From Sediminibacterium ginsengisoli (GTDB lineage Bacteria; Bacteroidota; Bacteroidia; Chitinophagales; Chitinophagaceae): a stretch of DNA of 64,000 nucleotides. The stretch spans positions 1 through 64,000 of the forward strand of contig CAMDLR010000006.1 of NCBI GenBank assembly GCA_945901845.1, in the 5' to 3' direction. The notes under the pieces were generated by a model that was not told the origin of the DNA, did no database searches, and worked only from the letters and a program-made list of their open reading frames with translations. Below, in pieces: positions 30,467 to 40,331 of the stretch; position 1 is the first letter of the stretch, and every line of letters begins with the position of its first letter. The translations under genes were made by a program, and so were the position numbers.

Positions 30467-31672
30467 TTGAAGTTTATAGATTTAGGATTGGATCAGCGGA
30501 TACTGGATGGTATTGATGCGATGGGATATGAGACCGCAACGCCGGTGCAACAACAAGTAATGGTTCCAATATTAGAAGGGAAAGATATTATTGCTGCTGC
30601 GCAAACAGGAACTGGAAAAACGGCGGCATTTTTATTGCCACTACTCCATAGATTATTAACCACACAGCACGACTCTCACGATATCAATGCACTTGTTATT
30701 GTTCCAACACGTGAGTTAGCGATTCAAATTGCAGAAAGCCTAGAAGGCCTTTCATATTTTACAGACGTAAGTTCTATTGCCGTTTATGGTGGTGGTGATG
30801 GCAGTTCTTTTGCTGCCGAAAAAAAAGCATTAAACACAGGTGTTGATATTGTAGTGTGTACGCCGGGCCGCATGATTGCGCATTTAAACATGGGCTATGT
30901 AAAACTAAAAGGCTTAAAATATTTAGTGCTCGATGAGGCAGACCGTATGCTAGACATGGGTTTCAACGATGACATTCAAAAAATAATTTCTTTTTTACCG
31001 GCGCAAAGACAAAACCTTTTGTTTTCTGCCACCATGCCTGTAAAAATGCGCGACCTCGCTAGAAAAATATTGACCAATCCGGTAGAAATAAATATTGCGA
31101 TTTCAAAACCACCTGAGCAAATCATACAAAAAGCATTTGTCGTTTACGAACCACAAAAAGTGCCTATTATAACCGATATGCTCAGCAGTAATGTTTATAA
31201 AAATGTAATTGTGTTTTGTTCTAAAAAACAAAATGTAAAACAACTTACACAAGAATTAAAAAGAGCCAAACTTGCCGCCGAAGAAATTCATTCGGATTTG
31301 GATCAAAAACAAAGAGAGCAGGTACTACAAGATTTTAGAAACCACAAGCTTTCTATACTAGTTGCTACCGATATTTTAAGCCGCGGCATCGACATAGAAG
31401 AAATTGACCTAGTTATTAATTACGACGTTCCTAACGATGGTGAAGATTATATTCACCGCATTGGCCGAACGGCCCGCGCAGCCACTACAGGAACGGCTTT
31501 CACACTCATTAGTGAACAGGAACAATATAAGTTTTTAGCCATCGAAGAACTACTAGGTTCTCCGGTTCCAAAAGGTGCCGTCCCGCCCGAATTTGGCGAA
31601 ACACCGGAATATGCTCCCAAGCAAAGAAGCAGAGGTAATTTTAAGCAAAGACCGGGTCACAAAAAGCGTTAA
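30467..31672 (+). CDS. DEAD/DEAH-box RNA helicase (RhlE-like)
   Basis: AAAQTGTGKTAAFLLPLL, VLDEADRMLDMGF, SAT, HRIGRTARAATTG; TTG start. Confidence 0.95.
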   Translation: MKFIDLGLDQRILDGIDAMGYETATPVQQQVMVPILEGKDIIAAAQTGTGKTAAFLLPLLHRLLTTQHDSHDINALVIVPTRELAIQIAESLEGLSYFTDVSSIAVYGGGDGSSFAAEKKALNTGVDIVVCTPGRMIAHLNMGYVKLKGLKYLVLDEADRMLDMGFNDDIQKIISFLPAQRQNLLFSATMPVKMRDLARKILTNPVEINIAISKPPEQIIQKAFVVYEPQKVPIITDMLSSNVYKNVIVFCSKKQNVKQLTQELKRAKLAAEEIHSDLDQKQREQVLQDFRNHKLSILVATDILSRGIDIEEIDLVINYDVPNDGEDYIHRIGRTARAATTGTAFTLISEQEQYKFLAIEELLGSPVPKGAVPPEFGETPEYAPKQRSRGNFKQRPGHKKR

Positions 31673-31730
31673 ATAATTTAGCAGATATGCAAAAAACGTT
31701 TTAATTTATACTTCAATTAAAACGCTTGCC

Positions 31731-33059
31731 ATGTCAACTAGAAGAAATTTTTTACAAAACGCAGGACTCTTAACGGGAGGCTCTGTACTTGCATCTGCAC
31801 TGGGTAATGAAAGTTTTGCCTATTTTAAAAACAGTGTCATGCCTTCCGACCGTGTTAATATTGGTGTGATAGGACTCAATGGCATGGGATGGGCTAACGC
31901 CGCTACTGCCATGCGCCTTCCAGGCGTTGTGATTGCTGCACTTTGTGACATTGATACGACAGTTATTGATGGCCGCATAGCAGAATTAAAATCTAAAAAT
32001 ATTGATACTTCTAAAATTGCGATCTATTCCGATTATAGAAAACTATTAGAAAATAAAGACGTAGATGTTGTGATTATTGGTACGCCCGATCATTGGCATG
32101 CACTACAAATGATTCATGCTTGTCAGGCAGGTAAAGACATTTATGTAGAAAAGCCAGTAGGCAATTCTATTGTAGAGTGTAACGCCATGGTGGCGGCTCA
32201 AGAAAAGTACGGAAGAGCGGTGCAAGCGGGTCAGTGGCAGCGCAGCCAACAACATTTTGGTGACGCCGTAAATTTTGTACATACTGGAAAATTGGGTGCT
32301 ATCAGAAATGTAAAAGTGTGGTGCTATTCTCAATCTAGCCCCATGCAGCCTAAAGCAGATGCGCCAGTACCTGCCGGTGTTGATTATAAAACATGGCTTG
32401 GTCCCGCTCAGTTAAGACCGTATAACCGCAACCGTTTCCATTATTCTTTTAGATGGTTTTGGGATTATGCAGGTGGTTTAATGACCGACTGGGGAGTGCA
32501 TTTATTGGATTATGCATTACTAGGCATGAAAGAAACGGCGCCTAATACGATTTCTGCAGTGGGTGGCAAATACGCTGATCCTAACGCTGCAAGCGAAACG
32601 CCAGATATGTTAAACGTACTATATGGCTTTGATAAATTTAGTGTGTCTTGGGAACAAACCATGGGCATTACCAATGGTAACTACGGAAGAGACCATGGTG
32701 TTGCGTTTCAAGGCGATAACGGCACGCTTATTTTAAATAGAAATGGTTGGGAAGTCATTGAAGAATCAAGAAGTGTCAATAAAATAATTGTTCCACTTAA
32801 CAGTTCGGTAGATAATGGCGTAGAAAAACATTGGATTAACTTTTTAGAAGTGGTTAAGTCGCGTGATTTTTCTAAACTACATTGTTCGATTCAAGAAGGT
32901 GCAAAAGTGGCCACTATTTGTCAGATGGGAAACATTGCACACCGCAGTGGCAAACAGTTACAGTGGGATCATGCTAAAAAACAATTTACGGATGCTGCGG
33001 TTAATGCAAAATATTTATCAGCTGTTTACCACAATGGATACAGCATTCCAAAAATATAA
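31731..33059 (+). CDS. Gfo/Idh/MocA family oxidoreductase with Tat-like signal
   Basis: MSTRRNFLQNAGLLTGGSVLAS; GTPDHWHALQMIHACQAGKDIYVEKPVG. Confidence 0.93.
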   Translation: MSTRRNFLQNAGLLTGGSVLASALGNESFAYFKNSVMPSDRVNIGVIGLNGMGWANAATAMRLPGVVIAALCDIDTTVIDGRIAELKSKNIDTSKIAIYSDYRKLLENKDVDVVIIGTPDHWHALQMIHACQAGKDIYVEKPVGNSIVECNAMVAAQEKYGRAVQAGQWQRSQQHFGDAVNFVHTGKLGAIRNVKVWCYSQSSPMQPKADAPVPAGVDYKTWLGPAQLRPYNRNRFHYSFRWFWDYAGGLMTDWGVHLLDYALLGMKETAPNTISAVGGKYADPNAASETPDMLNVLYGFDKFSVSWEQTMGITNGNYGRDHGVAFQGDNGTLILNRNGWEVIEESRSVNKIIVPLNSSVDNGVEKHWINFLEVVKSRDFSKLHCSIQEGAKVATICQMGNIAHRSGKQLQWDHAKKQFTDAAVNAKYLSAVYHNGYSIPKI

Positions 33060-33063
33060 ATTG

Positions 33064-33840
33064 ATGAAAAAAATTATAGTAACGCTACTTGGTGTAACAC
33101 TCATTACTACAAGCGCGCTTGCGCAACAAAGTAGAGAGGACAGTTTAAATAGAGAAGCGGCTAAAACGGAAATTTGGGAACCGAAGCCTACAAAAGTAGA
33201 ACCCGGTAAAACGCCTTCCGACGCGCCCTCCGATGCTATTGTATTATACAATGGAAAAAATTTGGATGCTTGGCACCGTTTAGGTGGTGGTAAGGCAGGC
33301 TGGAAAATAGAAAAAGACGGTACGTTAACTGTGGTTAAAGGTTCTGGCGCCATAGAAACCAATATGCCTTTTGGTAGTTGTCAATTGCACATCGAGTGGC
33401 GATCACCCGCAGAAATTAAACAGTCGGGCCAGTACCGTGCCAATAGTGGGGTGTTTTTTATGGGTAAATATGAAATTCAAATACTGGATTCGTATACCAA
33501 TCAAACCTATGTGAATGGACAAGCGGGCGCTTTATACAAACAGCATATTCCACTTGTAAATGCAACCAAAAAACCAGGTGAATGGCAGACCTATGATATC
33601 ATTTTTACGGCTCCACAATTTTATGCCGATGGTAAAGTGCAAGTGCCAGGAAGATTTACCGTACTACACAATGGCGTACTCATTCAAAACAATGTAGATA
33701 TAAAAGGAACGATTCAGTGGGTTGGTCCAGCTGTATATGAAGCGCATCCAGCTAAACTTCCATTTTATTTACAAGACCACGACCTCGATGGCGGTAGCCC
33801 AGTGAGTTTTAAAAATATTTGGATTCGTCCATTAGATTAG
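33064..33840 (+). CDS. DUF1080 / 3-keto-glycoside hydrolase-like secreted protein
   Basis: MKKIIVTLLGVTLITTSALAQ; IVLYNGKNLDAWH, GVFFMGKYEIQILDS, PFYLQDHDLDGGSPVSFKNIWIRPL. Confidence 0.88.
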   Translation: MKKIIVTLLGVTLITTSALAQQSREDSLNREAAKTEIWEPKPTKVEPGKTPSDAPSDAIVLYNGKNLDAWHRLGGGKAGWKIEKDGTLTVVKGSGAIETNMPFGSCQLHIEWRSPAEIKQSGQYRANSGVFFMGKYEIQILDSYTNQTYVNGQAGALYKQHIPLVNATKKPGEWQTYDIIFTAPQFYADGKVQVPGRFTVLHNGVLIQNNVDIKGTIQWVGPAVYEAHPAKLPFYLQDHDLDGGSPVSFKNIWIRPLD

Positions 33841-33995
33841 TATTTTTTGATACTACGTATAAACACCTAATGTCCTTTGTTACCCTTGGTTTCAATCATG
33901 TAATATTTTTTTGAGGCAATGTAATAGCGTCTAGTTGTCAGCAATAATTAGGAAGTGATATTTATTATTTCCAAATTGAATAATAAAATTATTGC

Positions 33996-34754
33996 ATGTC
34001 GGAACAGCCCAGCTTTTACACGCTTATTTTGTTTTCCATACCGCTGCTCGGTGTATTTATATTTTTATTTATTTGTGTGATTTATTTCTACCACAAAAAA
34101 AATAAAACCTTACTCCACCAACTCATAACCACCGAAATTACGGCTGCCGAAAAAGAACGTAAGCGCATTGCCGCAGATTTGCATGATGATTTTGGCCAAC
34201 TACTTTCTGTTATAAGGCTTCAAGTGAGCAGCATCAATCCCGTATCTCAAGCCGATAGACAACTCATTAAAGAAGCCGCCACACACATAGATGACGTGTT
34301 AAAACGTATGCGTGTAATGAGCGAAGCCATTGTGCCCAATCAGTTATTAGCAGCGGGTTTTTGTTGGGGCGTAGAAGAACTCGTAAGCACTTTTAATAAA
34401 CTAGGAAACATTCATGTGTACTGGGAACTAAGTGGCGAACTTCCCGAATCAGAACCCGATCATTGGTTGCATCATTACCGTATTATTCAGGAAATACTCA
34501 ACAATGCAATAAAGCATTCCTGTGCAAAAAATGTTTGGATACACGCGTCACTCAACGATAAATATTTTTTCTTATCTATTACAGATGACGGTATTGGTTT
34601 TGATAAAGAGGCAGTAGCTAGGGCGGCCACTGGTTCGGGACTTAGAAATATTTTTAACCGCGTTGCACTTCTTCGTGGTCAAGTTATTATAGACACGTTG
34701 CCACAGCAAGGTGTGCGTTATCAAATAAAAACTCCCCTTAATTATGCTAAGTAA
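33996..34754 (+). CDS. Sensor histidine kinase (HisKA_3/NarX-type)
   Basis: EKERKRIAADLHDDFGQLLS; EILNNAIKHS; DDGIGFD. Confidence 0.9.
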   Translation: MSEQPSFYTLILFSIPLLGVFIFLFICVIYFYHKKNKTLLHQLITTEITAAEKERKRIAADLHDDFGQLLSVIRLQVSSINPVSQADRQLIKEAATHIDDVLKRMRVMSEAIVPNQLLAAGFCWGVEELVSTFNKLGNIHVYWELSGELPESEPDHWLHHYRIIQEILNNAIKHSCAKNVWIHASLNDKYFFLSITDDGIGFDKEAVARAATGSGLRNIFNRVALLRGQVIIDTLPQQGVRYQIKTPLNYAK

Positions 34755-35409
34755 AAAAATCAAAATTGTCATTGCCGATGATCACCGTATTTTTAGAGAA
34801 GGCTTAAAGCAAATGCTGGCAAGCGTTCCAAGTATCGATGTTATTGGTGAAGCCGCCGATGGCGCACAATTAATTGCGCTTGTTGCATCTGGCGCGCCCG
34901 ATGTAATTATTACGGATGTAAAAATGCCAAATCTTACTGGTACCGAAGCTGTAAAAATTTTGTGTGCAAAATATCCGGGCATCCGAATTATTGCACTCAC
35001 ATCATTTGGCGAAGATCAACAAATCATTGAAATGATTGAAGCGGGCGCCATGGGTTTTTTATCCAAAAATATTGTGCATGAAGAACTCGTAAGTGCCATT
35101 AACTCGGTGTATATGCATAATGCTTATTTTTCTCAAAGTATTACCGAAAGACTTTCAAAAATTATTGCTCAAAAAACTACGGTCCGCCACCACAATGGAA
35201 GCATCAGTTTTACCGAAGTCGAAAAACAAATTATTGGCTTGATTTGTAAAGAACTCACCAGTAAAGAAATAGCCGGTCAATTAAAAATTGGCAAACGAAC
35301 CGTAGAGAGTTACCGTATTCGAATTATGGACAAAATTGGCGCTAAGAGCTTGGCCGGAATTATCACCTATGCAGCTGGATATTTGCCTAAAAATCAACAA
35401 ATTGCGTAA
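34744..35409 (+). CDS. NarL/FixJ-family response regulator
   Basis: IVIADDHRIFREGLKQML, DVIITDVKMP, LTSKEIAGQLKIGKRTVESYRIRIMDKIGA. Confidence 0.95.
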   Translation: MLSKKIKIVIADDHRIFREGLKQMLASVPSIDVIGEAADGAQLIALVASGAPDVIITDVKMPNLTGTEAVKILCAKYPGIRIIALTSFGEDQQIIEMIEAGAMGFLSKNIVHEELVSAINSVYMHNAYFSQSITERLSKIIAQKTTVRHHNGSISFTEVEKQIIGLICKELTSKEIAGQLKIGKRTVESYRIRIMDKIGAKSLAGIITYAAGYLPKNQQIA

Positions 35410-35523
35410 AATTGGCCTTAAAAACCAAAATAAAGCAGTTTTGACTAATTTTTAACCACCGCCTTGATGTCAATTCAGTTATTTTTGTGGCCAATTGTAT
35501 TTATACAGCGAACCAAACGAACA

Positions 35524-36261
35524 ATGAAAAAATTAGTATTCTTAAGCCTCGCGCTAACTGCTGCCCTTTTTGCAACCGCTCAAACAGCAAAAAAACCAAC
35601 CAAAGACTGGAGTAAATTTGATTTTACCAATCGTGCCGCAGATCATCTTGTCATTCAGTACGGAGCAGACGCTTGGCTAAATAGGCCTACGGCACTTCGC
35701 ACCGGAAATGGTTTTAGCAGACATTTTAATGTTTATTTCATGTTTGACAAGCCTGTAAAATCAAATCCTAAATATAGTGTTGCTTATGGTATTGGTTTAG
35801 GAACTAGTCATATATTTTTTGACAACACAAGAGTCGATTTTAAATCTGGCGCCCCTACACTTCAATACACAGCGGTGGATAGTGTAGATCATTTCAAAAA
35901 AAATAAAGCCACAAGTATTTACGCCGAAATTCCTGCCGAAATCAGATACTATTCTAACCCAGAAAATCCTAACAAATCTTGGAAGGCCGCTATTGGTGTT
36001 AAAGTGGGTTCTTTATTAAAAGCATATACAAAAGGGAAAAACCTAATTAATAAACAAGGTGAATCGGTGTATGGCACGGCTTACATAGAAAAAAATGTTT
36101 CCAAGCGTTACATTAATGGAACCAGCCTTGCCGTTACAGGTAGAGTTGGTTATGGTAGCTTATCACTTCATGCGGGCTATCAATTTAATAGTGTTCTTAA
36201 AGAAGGATTTGGACCTACCATGCAACGTTTATCTGTAGGTATTACACTCAGCGGTTTATAA
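35524..36261 (+). CDS. Outer-membrane beta-barrel (PorT-like) protein
   Basis: Signal peptide MKKLVFLSLALTAALFATAQ; alternating beta-strand pattern, terminal QRLSVGITLSGL. Confidence 0.75.
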   Translation: MKKLVFLSLALTAALFATAQTAKKPTKDWSKFDFTNRAADHLVIQYGADAWLNRPTALRTGNGFSRHFNVYFMFDKPVKSNPKYSVAYGIGLGTSHIFFDNTRVDFKSGAPTLQYTAVDSVDHFKKNKATSIYAEIPAEIRYYSNPENPNKSWKAAIGVKVGSLLKAYTKGKNLINKQGESVYGTAYIEKNVSKRYINGTSLAVTGRVGYGSLSLHAGYQFNSVLKEGFGPTMQRLSVGITLSGL

Positions 36262-36272
36262 ATTTTGATATT

Positions 36273-37460
36273 TTGATTGAGAAGCAACACAAAATTAGAA
36301 AAGAGGAGAAAGCGGTTCTTGTTGGCCTCATTCAAAAAGAAGTAACACCTGATCAAGTAAGAGAATACCTAGACGAACTTTCATTTTTAGCTGAAACGGC
36401 TGGTGCTATTGCCATAGAAAGGTTTACGCAACGACTTCCGCATCCTGATAGCCGCACATTTGTTGGAAAAGGAAAGTTAGAAGAAATCAAACAATACGTT
36501 GCGTCTAGAGATATTAACGTAGTGATATTTGATGATGAACTTACGGGCTCACAAATTTCCAATATTGAAAAAGAAGTAAAGTGTCGGGTTATTGACCGAA
36601 GCGATTTAATCCTAGATATATTTGCATCTCGTGCAAGAACTGCACAAGCTAAAGTGCAAGTAGAGTTAGCGCAATACCAATATATTTTACCACGCTTAAA
36701 AGGAATGTGGACGCACCTTGAGCGTCAGGGAGCAGGTATTGGTTCACGTGGTCCGGGTGAAACAGAAATTGAAACAGATAGACGTATTGTAAAAGATAAA
36801 ATTTCATTACTTCGCGGCCGTTTAAAAGAAATTGACAAGCAATCTATTACCCAGCGTAAAGAACGTGGAGAATTTATTCGCGTTGCTTTAGTGGGCTACA
36901 CAAACGTTGGTAAAAGCACGCTTATGAATGTGCTTAGCAAATCGGATGTGTTTGCAGAAAATAAATTGTTTGCAACACTTGATACCACGACTCGAAAAAT
37001 CGTTTACGAAAACACACCTTTTTTATTAAGTGATACCGTTGGATTTATTAGAAAACTACCACACCATTTAGTGGAAAGTTTTAAGAGCACACTTGATGAA
37101 GTGCGTGAGGCCGATATTTTATTGCACGTTGTTGACGTTTCACATCCTTTATATGAAGATCAAATAGGTGTTGTGAATCATACATTGCAAGAGCTAAAAG
37201 CTTTTGACAAACCCATTTTGACCATCTTTAATAAATTGGATTTATACGAATCCAACACTTTTGATGAGTGGCTTGAAGATGAAGTAAAACAAGAATTACT
37301 TTTAGAACTTAAAGAAAAATGGGACCGCGCTACCAATAATAATTGTGTTTTTATTTCGGCACTTGAAAAGAAAAACATTGATGCACTTCGTGAAATCATT
37401 TTAACCAAAGTGCGCGAACTCTATTTAATTCGTTACCCATACAGAGACATACATTTTTAA
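36273..37460 (+). CDS. hflX: GTPase HflX
   Basis: THLERQGAGIGSRGPGETEIETDRR; VALVGYTNVGKSTLMNVL; DTVGFIRKLPHHLVESFKSTLDEV. Confidence 0.97.
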   Translation: MIEKQHKIRKEEKAVLVGLIQKEVTPDQVREYLDELSFLAETAGAIAIERFTQRLPHPDSRTFVGKGKLEEIKQYVASRDINVVIFDDELTGSQISNIEKEVKCRVIDRSDLILDIFASRARTAQAKVQVELAQYQYILPRLKGMWTHLERQGAGIGSRGPGETEIETDRRIVKDKISLLRGRLKEIDKQSITQRKERGEFIRVALVGYTNVGKSTLMNVLSKSDVFAENKLFATLDTTTRKIVYENTPFLLSDTVGFIRKLPHHLVESFKSTLDEVREADILLHVVDVSHPLYEDQIGVVNHTLQELKAFDKPILTIFNKLDLYESNTFDEWLEDEVKQELLLELKEKWDRATNNNCVFISALEKKNIDALREIILTKVRELYLIRYPYRDIHF

Positions 37461-37463
37461 AGC

Positions 37464-37802
37464 ATGCTTTCTCTTTTTTCCAATACACCTACTTGGCATA
37501 AAATTACAGAGACGCCTGTATCGCTTATTTGGCAATCCAATAATATGTGTATTGTAGAAGTGGCCGGTAAAAAAATAACCCTAGGTAAATTTCAGGATCA
37601 AATTTTTGCTTTTGCGCAAAAGTGCCCACATGCCAGCGGCATCATGGCAGATGGCTTTATAGACGCCGCCGGAATGGTGGTATGTCCATTGCACCGATAC
37701 CGGTTTAGCCTCCAAAATGGGCGCAATACCAGCGGCGAAGGCTATTATTTAAAAACATACCCGACCCAAATGCGTGAAGACGGCCTTTATGTTGCTTATT
37801 AG
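37464..37802 (+). CDS. Rieske [2Fe-2S] domain protein
   Basis: CPHASGIMADGFIDAAGMVVCPLHRYRFSLQNG (CxH...CxxH). Confidence 0.9.
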   Translation: MLSLFSNTPTWHKITETPVSLIWQSNNMCIVEVAGKKITLGKFQDQIFAFAQKCPHASGIMADGFIDAAGMVVCPLHRYRFSLQNGRNTSGEGYYLKTYPTQMREDGLYVAY

Positions 37803-37833
37803 CACTGTTTTTTAATGATTTTTGCAACTAGAT

Positions 37834-37863
37834 TTTGCCAGATTGCAAATTTTCCTATTTTTG
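37834..37863 (+). promoter_or_regulatory. Promoter of tRNA-Asn
   Basis: TTTG (37834-37837) -N18- TATTTTTG (37856-37863). Confidence 0.65.
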
Positions 37864-37896
37864 CAACCCCGTGGTACTCAACCATGGGAAACATAT

Positions 37897-37970
37897 TCCT
37901 CCTTAGCTCAGTTGGTTAGAGCATCTGACTGTTAATCAGAGGGTCTCTGGTTCAAGTCCAGAAGGGGGAG
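37897..37970 (+). tRNA. tRNA-Asn (GTT anticodon)
   Basis: 74 nt TCCTCCTTAGCTCAGTTGGTTAGAGCATCTGACTGTTAATCAGAGGGTCTCTGGTTCAAGTCCAGAAGGGGGAG; acceptor TCCTCCT/AGGGGGA pairs; anticodon loop CTGTTAA. Confidence 0.97.
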
Positions 37971-37980
37971 CGTTGATAAT

Positions 37981-38012
37981 AAAAGGGTTACAGAAATGTA
38001 GCCCTTTTTTAT
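37981..38012 (+). terminator. Terminator after tRNA-Asn
   Basis: AAAGGGTTACAGAAATGTAGCCCTTTTTT hairpin + T tract. Confidence 0.85.
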
Positions 38013-38166
38013 TTTATGAATACGTCACATTTACGTCACAAATAGCGTTTTAAGAGCGTTAATAATATTCTTGAACATTCAGACTTTATCTTTATATCCT
38101 TACAATCTAAAACATTAATTCTTAATAAGGAATTGTATGAATGATTGGTAAGATTTATATTTATGT

Positions 38167-38787
38167 ATGAAAAAATTAATTTTAGTTTTATTTGTAATCG
38201 TAGGTTGTGGTGGTCTGAATAAAGAGCAAAAACAAAAGGACTTAAAAGATTCACTAGAAGAAATTAAGGTACAGAATATTAATTTAAAAGCAAAGTTAAA
38301 TTCACTTACAAAGACTAATAATATCGATTCGTTAAGTGAAATTAATGCTATAAATGAAATATTAGGAGACTATGAAAGTAACGAACAATATTTAGTTCAA
38401 TATGCCGCGGCTGATATTCCTGGTGGGCCAACTATGATTATAGGGATTTCTCAAATTAAAGATAAAATAATTTTAAAGCAAGTTTATACGGGTGACGTAC
38501 CTTATGGATGTGAAGGCCCACTTACAGAGGCCAGCGCTGAAATGGTGAAAATAGAAAAAATTGAAAGTGGTATTTACAAAATGAAAGTGAAAAAGCTGAA
38601 ATGTAACTTTACAAACTCTGACGTCAACTGTGAACATAAAGAGATATTAGAACAAAATAATAATATTGAATTTTATTTATCTGTGAACTTAAAGAAAAAA
38701 AAAGAAATAATATTTCACTCAAAAGCAACTAAAACTAAATGCTCACACGCTTGGGATTTCACAGGATTGACTTTTATAAAGAAATAA
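38167..38787 (+). CDS. Hypothetical lipoprotein
   Basis: MKKLILVLFVIVGCGG lipobox; coiled-coil after signal. Confidence 0.65.
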   Translation: MKKLILVLFVIVGCGGLNKEQKQKDLKDSLEEIKVQNINLKAKLNSLTKTNNIDSLSEINAINEILGDYESNEQYLVQYAAADIPGGPTMIIGISQIKDKIILKQVYTGDVPYGCEGPLTEASAEMVKIEKIESGIYKMKVKKLKCNFTNSDVNCEHKEILEQNNNIEFYLSVNLKKKKEIIFHSKATKTKCSHAWDFTGLTFIKK

Positions 38788-38915
38788 GGCTATAATTCAA
38801 TAGAAATTTTATTAGGTAATACAATATTGATGTACCTTATGTATATGCAATCGTAATAACTAAGTCTTCCTTGATAATAGGGAACATACCACTACAGGCT
38901 TTTAAACGCTGGTTT

Positions 38916-39220
38916 CTATAAAGACTTTACGGCACGAACATAGTAATTGGCGGGCTTGCCGGCGGTGTTGGTTAATCCATTATCGAAGGACTGTATCCAC
39001 GCGAAAATATTATTATACTCGGTTGAATTCGAATAATAATCACTTCCAAAACCACCAATTTTTTTCTATTCTTATATAAAATATTTAACTCACTCTTAGA
39101 AGGTAATCTCCAACCATCTCCTAAATCAGCACAGGTTCTTTTAGCATCTGACCATCTCATTTGTTCAGGAAAATCATTTTGGGCTACAAATAGATTTCAA
39201 ATTTTAATAAAGCTAACATA
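38916..39220 (-). pseudogene. Frameshifted, 5'-truncated tandem duplicate of the DUF1566-type gene at 39283-39693
   Basis: Two frames together give NLFVAQNDFPEQMRWSDAKRTCADLGDGWRLPSKSELNILYKNRKK / IGGFGSDYYSNSTEYNNIFAWIQSFDNG...NYYVRAVKSL*, parallel to the intact neighbour. Confidence 0.8.
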
Positions 39221-39282
39221 AATAAATAGCATTGATATTTGATTTTGGAACTTTTCTCATTTTTAGTTTTTAGGACTTTCAA

Positions 39283-39693
39283 CTATTTAATAGTCCTAAC
39301 AGCACGAACATAGAGTGTAGGAGGAGAATCGGAGGCTAATCCATATCTTATATTTTCTAAAGACTGAACGCCGTTATAGAAATATTGCTGCCAGACAGTC
39401 CCTCTAATGGGCTCCGTTGAACTCCAATAAAAGTAATCTGAAAACCCGCCAATTTTATCTTTGTTCTTATATAAAATATTTAACTCTGTCTTAGTGGGCA
39501 ATCTCCATCCTTTTCCTAAAGTTTTACACGCTTCTTTAGCATCATCCCATCCCATTTGTTCAGGAAAATCAATTTGTGCTATTATTAGATTGCCGATTTT
39601 AACAGACTTATCAATTATCTTTTCTGCCTCTGTATATTGAGCAAAACAAAAGGATGTAATCATTAACAAAGGGAGTAGTAATAACTTTTTCAT
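39283..39693 (-). CDS. DUF1566 (Lcl C-terminal-like) secreted protein
   Basis: Signal peptide; MGWDDAKEACKTLGKGWRLPTKTELNILYKNKDKIGGF, YWSSTE, YVRAVR. Confidence 0.75.
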   Translation of the reverse strand: MKKLLLLPLLMITSFCFAQYTEAEKIIDKSVKIGNLIIAQIDFPEQMGWDDAKEACKTLGKGWRLPTKTELNILYKNKDKIGGFSDYFYWSSTEPIRGTVWQQYFYNGVQSLENIRYGLASDSPPTLYVRAVRTIK

Positions 39694-39795
39694 AGATATA
39701 ATTAATTTAATATAAATCTACGGCATATTTTCAAATCAACAAACTTTGGATATTAAAGTAACATCACAATATTGTCTTGCCTGGTTTATATACAA

Positions 39796-39830
39796 TCTCT
39801 ATCAGGTAGTTAGACTAGTTGCATCTTTTT
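39796..39830 (+). repeat. 35-bp repeat S1
   Basis: TCTCTATCAGGTAGTTAGACTAGTTGCATCTTTTT, about 5 mismatches to S2 at 41221-41255. Confidence 0.7.
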
Positions 39831-39872
39831 GTTTTTTCTTTAATTAACTTTAATGAAAAATCTGAAAACAGA

Positions 39873-40211
39873 ATGATTAACTACAATCACAAGTCATTTC
39901 GACCTATTCAAAATACTGATAACGGGGAAACATCATCAGAAACCCTATTTTATTTCAAACAAGAAGGCAATGTTATTTCTTCTGAATATAAAGGGGGTAA
40001 AATAATTCACGGTCACTTAATTGGGTTAGTTAATGAAGAGGGATGTATTGAAATGTGTTATCATCAAATCAATATCAACAACGAAATTATGACCGGTAAG
40101 TGCTTTTCAAAACCTGAGATGTTAGTTAACGGGAAAATTCGTTTACACGAAACTTGGCAATGGACTTCCGGAGATTTTTCATCAGGAACTTCAATAATAG
40201 AAGAAATTTAA
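39873..40211 (+). CDS. Small conserved protein of a family often labelled 'n-acetylglutamate synthase'-like
   Basis: MINYNHKSFRPIQNTDNGETSSETLFYFKQEGNVISSEYKGGKIIHGHLIGLV...RLHETWQWTSGD. Confidence 0.65.
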   Translation: MINYNHKSFRPIQNTDNGETSSETLFYFKQEGNVISSEYKGGKIIHGHLIGLVNEEGCIEMCYHQININNEIMTGKCFSKPEMLVNGKIRLHETWQWTSGDFSSGTSIIEEI

Positions 40212-40217
40212 CCCTTT

Positions 40218-40282
40218 AATTTCCTGATTGTTACATACTCAATCATCGCATTATAGTTGCATCTTTCGTAGAAAAGGGGAGC
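40218..40282 (+). repeat. 65-bp repeat copy 1
   Basis: AATTTCCTGATTGTTACATACTCAATCATCGCATTATAGTTGCATCTTTCGTAGAAAAGGGGAGC. Confidence 0.9.
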
Positions 40283-40294
40283 TGATATAAATTT

Positions 40295-40330
40295 AAAAGG
40301 GTTATACTTGTATAGTGTAACCCTTTTTAA
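40295..40330 (+). terminator. Terminator-like hairpin after repeat copy 1
   Basis: AAAAGGGTTATACTTGTATAGTGTAACCCTTTTT. Confidence 0.75.
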
Positions 40331-40331
40331 T

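Noticed and set aside
38016-38042. ACGTCACATTTACGTCAC direct repeat after the tRNA terminator as an att core
   Set aside because: Repeat unit is only about 7 bp and no second site was seen in the window; too weak to call.
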